Shown here: positions 41,531 through 49,928 of the stretch, piece after piece
Layout of the letters: the number at the start of each line of letters is the position of its first letter
How positions within the stretch are numbered: the first letter of the stretch is position 1
Origin: Echinicola soli
GTDB taxonomy: Bacteria; Bacteroidota; Bacteroidia; Cytophagales; Cyclobacteriaceae
Direction: 5' to 3'
Length of the DNA stretch: 64,000 bases
Assembly: GCF_006575665.1 (NCBI RefSeq)
Contig: NZ_CP041253.1
Span: 5,273,501 to 5,337,500, forward strand
The notes under the pieces: model-generated
What the model saw: only the letters and a program-made list of their open reading frames with translations
Database searches by the model: none
Told to the model about the DNA's origin: nothing
Translations under genes and position numbers: made by a program

Positions 41531-42781
41531 TCACTGCAACACCAATTTTTCATTATCCCCAAAGGCTTCATAGCCCGAAATAATCACTTTTTCTCCAACT
41601 TCTAACCCCTCCAGTACCTCATAGTATTTGGGATTTTGCTTGCCAATTTTAATGCTTCTCTTATATGCATATTCCTCAGAAGGGTCCAAAACATAGGCCC
41701 ATTGCCCGCCTGAACTTTGAAAAAATGCTCCCTTCGGTAATAGTAATGCCTTTTGTGGATCACCCAATTCCAAGTTGATGTAATAACTCTGACCATTCCT
41801 CATTAGGGCAGGTTTGTTTTCCGTAAAGTGCATATCCACCCTAAACTTCCCTTCTTTGACTTCAGGAAATATCTTTCTGATCTGTAATTTATAAATGCTA
41901 TCATTCTTGGTGATCCTGCCCTTCAAAAAAGCATTGACCCGGTCAATATAATGTTCGTCGATCCAGGATTCTATCTTATGGCCGGATAGATCATAAATTT
42001 GGGCGATGGCACTGCCTGAGGCAATTTGCTGCCCCAGTTCTCCTTCGAGCATCGCCAGCTGACCATCCACAGGTGCTTTCACATTAAGATTGTCCAATCG
42101 TTCATAGACCATGTCCAGCGTTCTTTTCATTCTTGCTAAATCGGCATCCAGCTCTTTGACCGTAATCAGTTTGGCCAGTGAGTCTTGCTTGGACTTGATA
42201 CGGCTTACCTCCATCTTTTTTTGGGCCAATTCATAATTTTCCTTGGCCTCAATATAATCTTCCCTCGAAATCAGGTTCCGATCAAACATATATTGCTCTT
42301 GCTCGTAATTCCTCTTGGCCTTCCTTAATAGATATTGGGCTTCTATTTTAGTGGTCTGACTAATGACCAGATCAGATTCGAAATTGAATTTAGTTTGTCT
42401 CAAATCATTTTGTTTGGAAACAAAATCTGCTTCCACATTGAGAATCTCCATGTGAAGCACCCTATTCTCCAATTTCATGATCGTATCTCCTTTCTCCACC
42501 ATGGCTCCTTCTTCCAAGTACTTTTCAACAATTCTCCCTCCCTCATAGGCATGCAAGTAATACGTACTTATTGGCTTTACCTGTCCAGATATGTTGATAT
42601 AATCATCAAAATCCCCAGAAATGACCTTGGCAATACTCAGGTTCTCCCTGTTGACCCGATAGGTAGAAGCCGAACGACCATACACAAGCATCCACACAAG
42701 GACCAAAAAGACCAAACTACCAAGGCTGGTCAAAACATGGGTTAATTTCAACCCTTTCTTCTTTTCAATCTTCCTATCCAT
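41531..42781 (-). CDS. HlyD/MacA-like periplasmic adaptor subunit
   Basis: A 416-aa adaptor. The N-terminus is cytoplasmic and basic (MDRKIEKKKGLKL) with one transmembrane helix (about 16-36) and no cleavage site. Then come the barrel-sandwich half-motif (VKPISTYYLHAYEGGRIVEKYLEEGAMVEKGDTIMKLEN), a long helical hairpin (about 110-210: EAQYLLRKAKRNYEQEQYMFDRN ... ELDADLARMKRTLDMVYERL), the second half (VKAPVDGQLAMLEGELGQQIASGSAIAQIYD) and beta-barrel domains. It is first gene of the adaptor-ATPase-permease unit and divergent from an NtrC-type regulator. Together with a TolC-like protein from elsewhere it would form a MacAB-type exporter. Confidence 0.92.
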   Translation of the reverse strand: MDRKIEKKKGLKLTHVLTSLGSLVFLVLVWMLVYGRSASTYRVNRENLSIAKVISGDFDDYINISGQVKPISTYYLHAYEGGRIVEKYLEEGAMVEKGDTIMKLENRVLHMEILNVEADFVSKQNDLRQTKFNFESDLVISQTTKIEAQYLLRKAKRNYEQEQYMFDRNLISREDYIEAKENYELAQKKMEVSRIKSKQDSLAKLITVKELDADLARMKRTLDMVYERLDNLNVKAPVDGQLAMLEGELGQQIASGSAIAQIYDLSGHKIESWIDEHYIDRVNAFLKGRITKNDSIYKLQIRKIFPEVKEGKFRVDMHFTENKPALMRNGQSYYINLELGDPQKALLLPKGAFFQSSGGQWAYVLDPSEEYAYKRSIKIGKQNPKYYEVLEGLEVGEKVIISGYEAFGDNEKLVLQ

Positions 42782-42935
42782 ATACTTGTCTATACGAAGT
42801 AACTTTCATTTTTTAACTGTTCGCCAAAGCATGCGGAAAAACAACACTTAAAAGCCTCTCCCCTGGATGAAATCTAAAAAGTGGTCATTAGAATCCTTCA
42901 GATCACTTTTTTTAAGACCTGTTTGATCCTCCTAT

Positions 42936-42952
42936 ATTCCATCGCCGTGCCA
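42936..42952 (-). promoter_or_regulatory. Weak sigma-54 promoter candidate for the exporter genes
   Basis: On the minus strand TGGCACG matches the -24 element perfectly, but the -12 position reads TGGAA instead of TTGCW. It lies 155 bp upstream of the adaptor gene and next to an NtrC-type activator gene, which is the only reason to list it. Confidence 0.3.
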
Positions 42953-43025
42953 AACCATGATACCCACTGAACAACAACTACTTACAAAACTCCCTATACT
43001 ATTTTTTTGTCGTTGCTGTAAAATA

Positions 43026-43046
43026 TATTGACGAAAGTGTCAAAAT
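43026..43046. promoter_or_regulatory. Inverted-repeat site upstream of the NtrC-type regulator
   Basis: TATTGAC-GAAAGT-GTCAAAATA: a near-palindrome centred about 70 bp before the regulator start. It could be a binding site for the regulator itself or a promoter element; only the symmetry supports it. Confidence 0.35.
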
Positions 43047-43106
43047 ATTTTACACTCCAACCAATTCATTTCACATTATTCATAGTTTTGACCATGGACC
43101 AGATAG

Positions 43107-44477
43107 ATGGACGACATGGAAGGAAAAATATTGATCGTCGATGACAACAAGTCGATATTAAATGCGCTGGAGTTCTTATTAGAAGGTGAATATGCCTATA
43201 TCACGGCAATATCCAACCCGAATAAGATCACAGGAATGGGAGACATGAGCAGCTATGACGCCGTTTTGCTAGATATGAACTTTTCGGCAGAAGTCAATAC
43301 GGGCAATGAAGGGCTTTACTGGCTCAGGCAAATCAAAGGCAAAGCCCCTGAGCTCCCTGTGATTATGATCACTGCTTACGGGGACATGGATTTGGCCATC
43401 AAATCCCTAAAAGAAGGAGCGGTCGATTTTGTCCTTAAGCCTTGGGACAATCAAAAATTGCTCGCAACTCTCCGGTCAGCTTTCCAACTCGGTCAGTCCC
43501 GGAAAGAGGTAAAAAATCTCAAAAAGGATCAGGCCAACCTGAGGAGCCTTATCAACAATAATGACCAACCGATCATTGGAGAATCCATTGCGGTCAAGAA
43601 TATGCTTACCATAGTGAGAAAAGTAGCCAAAACCACGGCCAATGTCCTCATTACAGGTGAGAATGGTACTGGAAAAGAACTCATTGCCAAAGAAATCCAT
43701 CGACACTCCCCACGAAACAATGAGGTATTTGCGGGAGTAGACATGGGATCCATTCAGGAAAGTCTTTTTGAAAGCGAACTATTCGGTCATATAAAGGGTG
43801 CCTTTACCGATGCCAAAGAAGACAGGATCGGAAAATTCGAAGCCGCCAATGGAGGCACCTTATTTCTGGACGAAATAGGCAACCTTTCTTTTCCACTGCA
43901 GTCCAAACTGCTAAGTTCCCTTCAAAACCGTGAAGTGATAAAAGTGGGCAGCAACAAACCTGTCGCCATAGACATCCGCTTGATCAGTGCCACCAATAGC
44001 AATTTGGACGAAATGGTGGACAACGGTGATTTCAGAGAGGATTTGCTCTACCGTATCAATACCATTCACATTGAGATTCCACCACTTCGGGAGCGTGGGG
44101 ATGATGTACTGCTGCTTGCCGAATTCTTCATAAAAAAATACGGGACAAAATATGGGAAAGGAAAACTCATCATCCATAAAAATGCAAAGAAAAAGCTCTT
44201 GGATTACAGCTGGCCGGGAAATATCCGGGAACTTCAACACACCATAGAACGGAGTGTGATCTTATGCGAAGGAAGCATCCTTCAGGACGATGACATCCTG
44301 TTAAAAGAGAGGTCACACCCTGCTCTAAATGAACTGGAAATGACCTTGGAAGAAATGGAAAGGGATATGATTGCCAGTGCCTTATCCCGTCATGATGGAA
44401 ATTATACGGCCGCCGCTGAACAATTGGGAGTAAGTAGGCAAACGCTCTATAACAAGACCAAACGTTTTGGCCTTTGA
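43107..44477 (+). CDS. Sigma-54-dependent response regulator (NtrC family)
   Basis: A 456-aa regulator with three domains. Receiver (1-125): ILIVDDNKS acidic pair, phospho-acceptor Asp in AVLLDMNF, and LKPWD lysine. AAA+ (about 150-385): Walker A GENGTGKE, sigma-54 contact loop, Walker B GGTLFLDEIGN, arginine region RLISATNSNLDEMVDNGDFREDLLYRIN. Fis-type HTH at the end: NYTAAAEQLGVSRQTLYNKTKRFGL. The loop that is usually GAFTGA reads GAFTDA, a substitution at the fifth residue. The gene is divergent from a MacAB-like exporter and followed by its kinase gene, so the exporter is the probable target. Confidence 0.95.
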   Translation: MDDMEGKILIVDDNKSILNALEFLLEGEYAYITAISNPNKITGMGDMSSYDAVLLDMNFSAEVNTGNEGLYWLRQIKGKAPELPVIMITAYGDMDLAIKSLKEGAVDFVLKPWDNQKLLATLRSAFQLGQSRKEVKNLKKDQANLRSLINNNDQPIIGESIAVKNMLTIVRKVAKTTANVLITGENGTGKELIAKEIHRHSPRNNEVFAGVDMGSIQESLFESELFGHIKGAFTDAKEDRIGKFEAANGGTLFLDEIGNLSFPLQSKLLSSLQNREVIKVGSNKPVAIDIRLISATNSNLDEMVDNGDFREDLLYRINTIHIEIPPLRERGDDVLLLAEFFIKKYGTKYGKGKLIIHKNAKKKLLDYSWPGNIRELQHTIERSVILCEGSILQDDDILLKERSHPALNELEMTLEEMERDMIASALSRHDGNYTAAAEQLGVSRQTLYNKTKRFGL

Positions 44478-44512
44478 TTTTTCACCAGTTTAAACAAAAA
44501 CACACATTGATT

Positions 44513-45880
44513 ATGGCCAGCAAGCACCTTTATTTTCAAATCTGCCTAAGAGTACTCTTGCTTGTAATAACCTCACTTGTATTTGCTCACTTGTACCTAA
44601 AGGAGGATTACATTTTAAGTGTTTATATAGCTATTTTACTTATAACTCAGACGATATTGATAATCAGGTTTTTGAATAAGACCAACCGCAAAATCGCTTA
44701 TTTCTTCAATGCCATAGAAAACAATGATTCGACCATAAGCTTCCCATATGACATTAAAACAGCCTCTATCCGTGAACTAAACTCGAGTCTAAATAGGGTA
44801 AACAACCTGCTTCGGGAGGCCAAAATAAGTATCAAAGAACAGGAACAATATTACCAAACCATTCTGGAAGAGGCTGAAACTGGAATCCTGGTCTTGAATG
44901 AAACAGGGCATATTATCCTTTCGAACAAAACGGCCAAACAGCTGCTCAATTATCAGCACCTCACCCACATTCAGCAGCTTCAGCCCATCAGTGAAAGTCT
45001 TTTCCAAACCCTCAAAAAAAACCATGGTTTTGACCAAAAATTGATCCAAATACCCAATGAACGAGAAAGTATTCACCTCACTGTCAAGGCAAGCAAACTG
45101 ATCATAAAAGAGAAAAATATGCTCATGGTGGTTATTCAGAATATCCACAAAGAACTGGACAACCAAGAAATAGATTCATGGCAACGCTTGATCAGGGTGC
45201 TCACCCATGAAATAATGAATTCCGTCGCCCCGATTACCTCTATGTCTGAAAAACTCTTAGGATACTTCAAAAACAATGGCGAATTAATCAAACCCGAGAC
45301 AATCACACAGGAAAAGATTGTCCAAACAGCTAAAGCCCTGGACACTATCAACAACCAAGGCAAGAACTTAATCAAATTTACCGATTCATATAGGACTTTG
45401 GCAAAAATTCCTGAACCTGACAAAAAACTGTTAAAGGTTCAAACTCTTTTTGAGACAGTAAGGATATTATTAAGTCAGGAAGAAGGTATCGATAGAATAT
45501 CCTTCAAAACATCCATTTCCCCTAATGATTTGGAAGTTTATGCAGACGAAAACCTTATTACTTTAGTCCTCCTCAATCTGACAAAAAATGCTATTCAATC
45601 ATTTATACACCAAAATAATGGGCTCATCGTGCTTTCTGGCAAGAAAAACTACTCAGGAACGGTTACGCTAAAGGTAAGTGACAATGGTCCTGGAATCCCT
45701 GAAAATGAAATGTACAAAATATTTATTCCTTTCTATACTTCCCGAAAAAACGGGACAGGAATTGGCCTTAGTTTATCAAAACATATCATGAAACTCCATC
45801 ATGGCAGTATAGAGGTTAAGTCTAAGCCAAATGTGCAAACAGACTTTTCATTACATTTCCAGCGTGGATTGGGAGGATAA
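44513..45880 (+). CDS. Membrane sensor histidine kinase, partner of the NtrC-type regulator
   Basis: A 455-aa kinase. Two N-terminal helices (about residues 5-25 and 33-53) enclose only a few periplasmic residues, so it probably senses the membrane or an intramembrane partner. They are followed by a HAMP-like linker, a PAS domain (YQTILEEAETGILVLNETGHIILSNKTAKQLL), HisKA with the phospho-His in RVLTHEIMNSVAPI, and HATPase_c with N-box NLTKNAIQSF, DNGPGIP and the G2 box GTGIGLSLS. I take the ATG at 44513; a TTG start 13 codons earlier would overlap the regulator stop. It forms a two-gene operon with the regulator, as in NtrB/NtrC pairs. Confidence 0.94.
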   Translation: MASKHLYFQICLRVLLLVITSLVFAHLYLKEDYILSVYIAILLITQTILIIRFLNKTNRKIAYFFNAIENNDSTISFPYDIKTASIRELNSSLNRVNNLLREAKISIKEQEQYYQTILEEAETGILVLNETGHIILSNKTAKQLLNYQHLTHIQQLQPISESLFQTLKKNHGFDQKLIQIPNERESIHLTVKASKLIIKEKNMLMVVIQNIHKELDNQEIDSWQRLIRVLTHEIMNSVAPITSMSEKLLGYFKNNGELIKPETITQEKIVQTAKALDTINNQGKNLIKFTDSYRTLAKIPEPDKKLLKVQTLFETVRILLSQEEGIDRISFKTSISPNDLEVYADENLITLVLLNLTKNAIQSFIHQNNGLIVLSGKKNYSGTVTLKVSDNGPGIPENEMYKIFIPFYTSRKNGTGIGLSLSKHIMKLHHGSIEVKSKPNVQTDFSLHFQRGLGG

Positions 45881-45948
45881 GTTCTATTCTTTTTCATTGG
45901 CGTCCGAGTAAAGGTTTTGCTTTCGCAGGAAATTCGTCAAAATCTATT

Positions 45949-45999
45949 AAACCAACATCCTAGCAGTAGAATCAGACAGGATGTTGGTTTTTCTTTTTT
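45949..45999 (+). terminator. Terminator of the two-component operon
   Basis: AAACCAACATCCT (45949-45961) pairs perfectly with AGGATGTTGGTTT (45978-45990) across a 16-nt loop, followed by TTCTTTTTTT. It lies 69 bp after the kinase stop. Confidence 0.85.
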
Positions 46000-46113
46000 T
46001 ATCTTCAAGAAATCGATTCGTTAAAAGATTAAGACGAACCACTTGGTTAGTTATATATAATTTATTTGGAGCTAATTTCTAAACAAGCATAAGGCTGAAA
46101 ATTCATTAACGGA

Positions 46114-47205
46114 TTATCCCCTTCCCAGTTGTCGGAGCATTTTCACGTGGTCAAAAAGCGCCATTAGGAACGTTCTTTTCACTAAATAAGGAACATTATA
46201 TTCCATTGCCGTTTTAGAAACTATTTTGGAGAGCTTTCTGTAATGAACGTGGCAAATATTGGGAAACAAATGGTGCTCCACCTGAAAATTCAGTCCTCCG
46301 ATCAACCAGGAAAAAAACCTGTTATTTGGAGCATAATTACTAGTTGAGGCCAATTGGTGAAGCGTCCAGTCGTGGGCTATAACTCCCTTATCATCAGGTT
46401 TGGGGAAAGTAGTGTTTGATACCACATGTGCAGTCTGAAAGACCATGCTAATACTGATCCCGGTCACAAAATGCATGCTTAGAAAGGCCAGAACAATCAT
46501 CCACATAGGCAGAGGAACCATAATCAATGGTAAAACCAATGCATATGAGTAATAAAACAACTTCCAGCCTCCAATCTTCCATATTGCTTTTCTGAACTCC
46601 CCCTTCTTATTGAAAAAGCCCAATTTCCTATATCGGTTCGCCCTGATAAAATCCTTGGCGGTAATCCATGAAACCGTAGAAAGTCCGTAAAACAGCCATA
46701 TATACAGATGCTGAAAACGATGTATCCAATATCGTTTGGCATTTGGGGAAAATCGCAGGAAAAAGGGCGCGTTAATATCATCATCCCCCTGGTCAATATT
46801 GGTATAGGTGTGATGGAGCACGTTATGTTGTATTCTCCAAACGCTGGAATTGGCTCCTATAAGGTTCATGGTATAACCTAAGTACTTGTTGACCAAAGGT
46901 TTTTTGGAATAAGATCCATGGATGGCATCATGCATTACTCCCATCCCTACTCCGGCCATGCCAAAACCACTGGTAATGTACAATGCAAAAAGCAGTAAAG
47001 GATGGGAAACTGCCCCAGTCCCTAAAATGATCAGGGGAACAAAGAAAAGCGTAAGCATAGTAATGGTTTTCACCACCATACTTACAGTTCCTTTTTTGCT
47101 TTTGTTATTTCTCTTAAAATAATTATTCACCCTTGTTCGCAGCGTATCGGCGAATGCAGTATTTTTATTGGATGTAAATTTTAGATTTTTCATGGTAATC
47201 GTCAT
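46114..47205 (-). CDS. Membrane fatty acid / acyl-lipid desaturase
   Basis: A 363-aa di-iron desaturase of the inner membrane that introduces a double bond into acyl chains. The three histidine boxes are complete: HDAIHGSY (HxxxH), HNVLHHTYTN (HxxHH) and QVEHHLFPNICH (QxxHH), interspersed with four to six hydrophobic helices. The QxxHH third box without a fused cytochrome b5 domain fits front-end or linoleoyl-CoA-type desaturases. I use the ATG at 47205 (MTITMKNLKF) because GGGGAAC precedes it; an upstream start at 47298 would add 31 unrelated residues. The leader contains a long hairpin (47281-47322). Membrane-fluidity adaptation is the likely role. Confidence 0.93.
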   Translation of the reverse strand: MTITMKNLKFTSNKNTAFADTLRTRVNNYFKRNNKSKKGTVSMVVKTITMLTLFFVPLIILGTGAVSHPLLLFALYITSGFGMAGVGMGVMHDAIHGSYSKKPLVNKYLGYTMNLIGANSSVWRIQHNVLHHTYTNIDQGDDDINAPFFLRFSPNAKRYWIHRFQHLYIWLFYGLSTVSWITAKDFIRANRYRKLGFFNKKGEFRKAIWKIGGWKLFYYSYALVLPLIMVPLPMWMIVLAFLSMHFVTGISISMVFQTAHVVSNTTFPKPDDKGVIAHDWTLHQLASTSNYAPNNRFFSWLIGGLNFQVEHHLFPNICHVHYRKLSKIVSKTAMEYNVPYLVKRTFLMALFDHVKMLRQLGRG

Positions 47206-47280
47206 TTTTGTTCCCCATACCACCTTTTCCCAGGTTAGCAGTTGAAACCGTTGTCCTTTGCCTCGGCGATTCGCCATAGT

Positions 47281-47322
47281 GACCGAAAAAAAACACAAAC
47301 AAGTGTGCTCATTTTTTCGGTC
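47281..47322 (-). promoter_or_regulatory. Hairpin in the desaturase leader
   Basis: GACCGAAAAAA and TTTTTTCGGTC form an 11-bp inverted repeat enclosing a second pair, ACAC / GTGT. It lies 76-117 bp upstream of the desaturase start. It could be an attenuator, an RNA thermosensor-like fold or an operator; the AU-rich stem makes temperature sensitivity imaginable, but this is speculation. Confidence 0.5.
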
Positions 47323-47428
47323 TACGCAAACACTGAGAGACAGCTTCCACTACTGGAGAGAAAGTCAATATCACCTAACGTAGCATATCAGTCTTTACGT
47401 AATGGCGAAGCTCATTTACGGCAGTGGA

Positions 47429-47665
47429 TTATTTCCATTTCATAAGTGGCCAGTGACGTCTGGTAGCAAACTTGATTTTTGATCTTCCCAATGAGGGAAG
47501 GATCATTTCATTATTCTTTATTTTAAATTTATTTCCAATGTCGGTAAGGACAGGCTGGCCAATGGCAACATATTTGGTAAATTGTTTTCCCAATTCATTT
47601 GCCATTAAATGTATTGTGTTCATAAGGTATGAAACCTTGCGATTTGTTGTGGTAGTAGCGGTCAT
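47429..47665 (-). CDS. Small hypothetical protein
   Basis: A 78-aa frame: MTATTTTNRKVSYLMNTIHLMANELGKQF and onward, basic (many K/R), with no signal peptide or membrane helix. I do not recognise it. It lies upstream of the desaturase gene in the same direction, with the leader hairpin between them. The supporting evidence is only an ATG in an A-rich context and plausible composition; a chance frame is possible. Confidence 0.35.
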   Translation of the reverse strand: MTATTTTNRKVSYLMNTIHLMANELGKQFTKYVAIGQPVLTDIGNKFKIKNNEMILPSLGRSKIKFATRRHWPLMKWK

Positions 47666-47987
47666 ATCTATTTGATCATTTTATCTTAGTTACAAAGGTG
47701 AAGATTCTATGGTTACCATCCGTTACATATCCCTTGGCGGGGATTGCAGATATCCCACATAATTAAAGGCAGGTGCCTCAGGGTGGTTGTAGAGCGGTTG
47801 TTTTAGAATATTAGCCTTTGGATGCTAGGTCACCATTCTGGCGGGAGGCCGTCCCATTCCACTGGTCTACTAGTTTCATCGATGGTTGGCATGTTGATAT
47901 ATAACGGGTAAAAAAATGCCTGGACAAACGGTAAAAATGGTCTTCATTATTGCGCCAACGCTTTTATAATGGTTGAGACCAGGGCAT
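47666..47987. other. Intergenic region
   Basis: About 320 bp between two small hypothetical genes. I see no gene, repeat or hairpin that stands out. Confidence 0.35.
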
Positions 47988-48221
47988 TTAGATCAATAAA
48001 TGTAATGGAAGGTTATTCCTTTTCATTAATTCCATAACGTCATTGGCTCCAATATCCAGCCGTTTGGCTATTCTATCTATTAGTTCGTCCTCCTTGCCAA
48101 ATTCAAAGGATAAATCCATCTCTGTAAGTTGTGGATAGGATTTCTTCATTTGAAAGGCTTGATTAATCCAAAAAACTGTTATGTTAAATTTATCCCTGTT
48201 CTCTAAGCCCAGTACTTCCAT
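47988..48221 (-). CDS. Small hypothetical protein
   Basis: A 77-aa acidic cytoplasmic protein (EMDLSFEFGKEDELIDRIAKRLDIGANDVMELMKRNNLPLHLLI) whose second half looks like two or three amphipathic helices, perhaps a small HTH or a protein-interaction fold. No signal peptide. The composition and regular helix pattern suggest a real gene, but I cannot assign a family. Upstream (48222-48549) is AT-rich intergenic DNA with no recognisable element. Confidence 0.5.
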   Translation of the reverse strand: MEVLGLENRDKFNITVFWINQAFQMKKSYPQLTEMDLSFEFGKEDELIDRIAKRLDIGANDVMELMKRNNLPLHLLI

Positions 48222-48549
48222 AAGCGTTTTTTTTACATGCCAAAACTGATTTCCTGTGGATTGTCATTTAGCTAATGACCCTTACATTACTTTCATGATC
48301 TACCTATTGGTAAACATAGATCTGCCATTTAAATCGCTGCGCTGACCATTCATCATTGACAAAGATCAACATTTCATGGAATTATCTCCTTACATAACTT
48401 CAAGGAAAAATTGTAAATTGACTACCTTTTTTTAAAAAAATTACCTTGGTTTTTTGGTAATCTGTGATATGTGTAATTTAATATTATCTATGTGTTACAG
48501 TGCTATGGGTACATTCCTCTAAATTACGGCAACTTAATTTAAGTAAATC

Positions 48550-48828
48550 ATGAAAAAAACACACCTTATAGTATTTTCCATTATGCTTTTTTGGCTTTCT
48601 CCAAGTATACCTGGTGCAAATGCAAAAAGCAATTACACCCCCATAGTGGTGGAAACCAACGGTATTATCGGGCTACACCACCGAGCTGATAGCCTCCAGG
48701 TAAAATCCCCCGAAACAAAGGAGAACAAAAGAAATAAAAAGGAAGCAAAAAAGAAAAAGGCCAAAACAGGAGGGATCCTAGCTATAGGAGTTCTTTTGAT
48801 TGTAATAGTATTACTAATTGCCATTTGA
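48550..48828 (+). CDS. Small exported protein with C-terminal membrane helix
   Basis: A 92-aa protein with three parts: a signal peptide (MKKTHLIVFSIMLFWLSPSIPGANA, cleavage about residue 25); a short exposed segment; and a strongly basic stretch (KENKRNKKEAKKKKAKTGG, about 57-75) followed at once by a hydrophobic helix (ILAIGVLLIVIVLLIAI) that ends the protein. The layout gives an N-out single-span or tail-anchored inner-membrane peptide. Bacteroidota genomes hold many such peptides with unknown roles. It stands alone with long intergenic flanks. Confidence 0.65.
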   Translation: MKKTHLIVFSIMLFWLSPSIPGANAKSNYTPIVVETNGIIGLHHRADSLQVKSPETKENKRNKKEAKKKKAKTGGILAIGVLLIVIVLLIAI

Positions 48829-49176
48829 GGCAGCATTTAGAGCAGGATAATTAATGATAAATAACGCAGATAAAATATACAGTACAATCACTGACAAACA
48901 ATCCAGCATCTTATAAAGTAACAAAAAACAAGGTCCTCATTCCCTCTTTTCTAAAATCCAAAAGGCTGTGGTGAGGCCAACGAAATGATTTTGGAGGGAT
49001 GCTGGTTTTCACCAACACCGGACAGATAACGGTTTGGTCGGGAGGACGACTATCAAAGACAGGGATTTACACTGCATTCTTTTTTCAAAAGCTCGGGACG
49101 GATTCTCTAATATATTTGCCATTTATCCTAATAATGGCTACATCTCTTTTATCCGGTTTCCGTTGATGATCTAAAT
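48829..49176. other. Intergenic region
   Basis: About 350 bp between the convergent ends of the small exported-protein gene and the cupin gene. No gene, repeat or strong hairpin recognised. Confidence 0.35.
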
Positions 49177-49533
49177 TTATTGGCCCAGCTCCACTTCTTC
49201 ATATCCACTTTTGAAAACAGTAGAGATCATTTTAAATCTATAATTTGCTCTGATAATACTGGACCTATAAGCCGGAATAATTATAGATTGACCTGACTTT
49301 ATCACCTTAGGTTTGCCATCTATGGTGATTTCCGCATTTCCTTCAATAATCTGGACGAAGTTATCATAAAGGTGTTTCTTTTCTGTCAGTTCCTCCCCCG
49401 AATCAAAGGAAAGCGCTGTGACGTTCCCGGTTACTTTTTTCATAATGATCTTCCTCAGAATTGCATGTGGGCTATACCCAATCAATTCTACGAGCATCAA
49501 TACTTCTGATTTTTGCATCCCTAATTGTCTCAT
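49177..49533 (-). CDS. Cupin-domain protein
   Basis: A 118-aa single-domain cupin. The middle LYDNFVQIIEGNAEITIDGKPKVIKSGQSIIIPAYRSSIIRANYRFKMISTVFKSGYE follows the conserved cupin strand order, but the usual metal-binding His pair of motif 1 is replaced (YDNFVQIIEG instead of HxHxxxE...G). It may therefore bind a small ligand without metal. The N-terminal 30 residues are a helical lead-in. No signal peptide. It lies upstream of, and divergent from, the GH130 gene, with an intervening gap of about 395 bp in which I see no gene. Confidence 0.75.
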   Translation of the reverse strand: MRQLGMQKSEVLMLVELIGYSPHAILRKIIMKKVTGNVTALSFDSGEELTEKKHLYDNFVQIIEGNAEITIDGKPKVIKSGQSIIIPAYRSSIIRANYRFKMISTVFKSGYEEVELGQ

Positions 49534-49928
49534 AATAGTTAAAATTCAATTGAAAACCAGGTTATACAATCGCAAGGCAAGACTCGAAAGCGTTACCAAA
49601 ATCTACTCCCCTACGCTGTTACCCTTTTTATCATGTACTCAATTCATCATTTAGTGAATAATAAGTATATATAAAGATGGGCTAACCCCACTGCTATTGT
49701 GCTATAATTGAAACATCATTACTTATACATTTCTCATGTTTTACTGTGTGGAAAGACCACCGTTAAGCGCCAAAAAAAATGCTTTATCATCGGCAGATTT
49801 AAATCAGGCGTTAACGTTTATCTTCAGGAAGCAGGTTTTGCTGAGAGCCTTAATATTGACCAAAATATCCCCAACAAACCCCTGTATTGATAAATATAAA
49901 GGGTATCTTTAGTTTAACCATTAAGGGG
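49534..49928. other. Divergent intergenic region between cupin and GH130 genes
   Basis: About 395 bp. Should hold both promoters. No convincing TTTG/TAnnTTTG pair, repeat or structured RNA recognised; short frames are not called. Confidence 0.35.
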
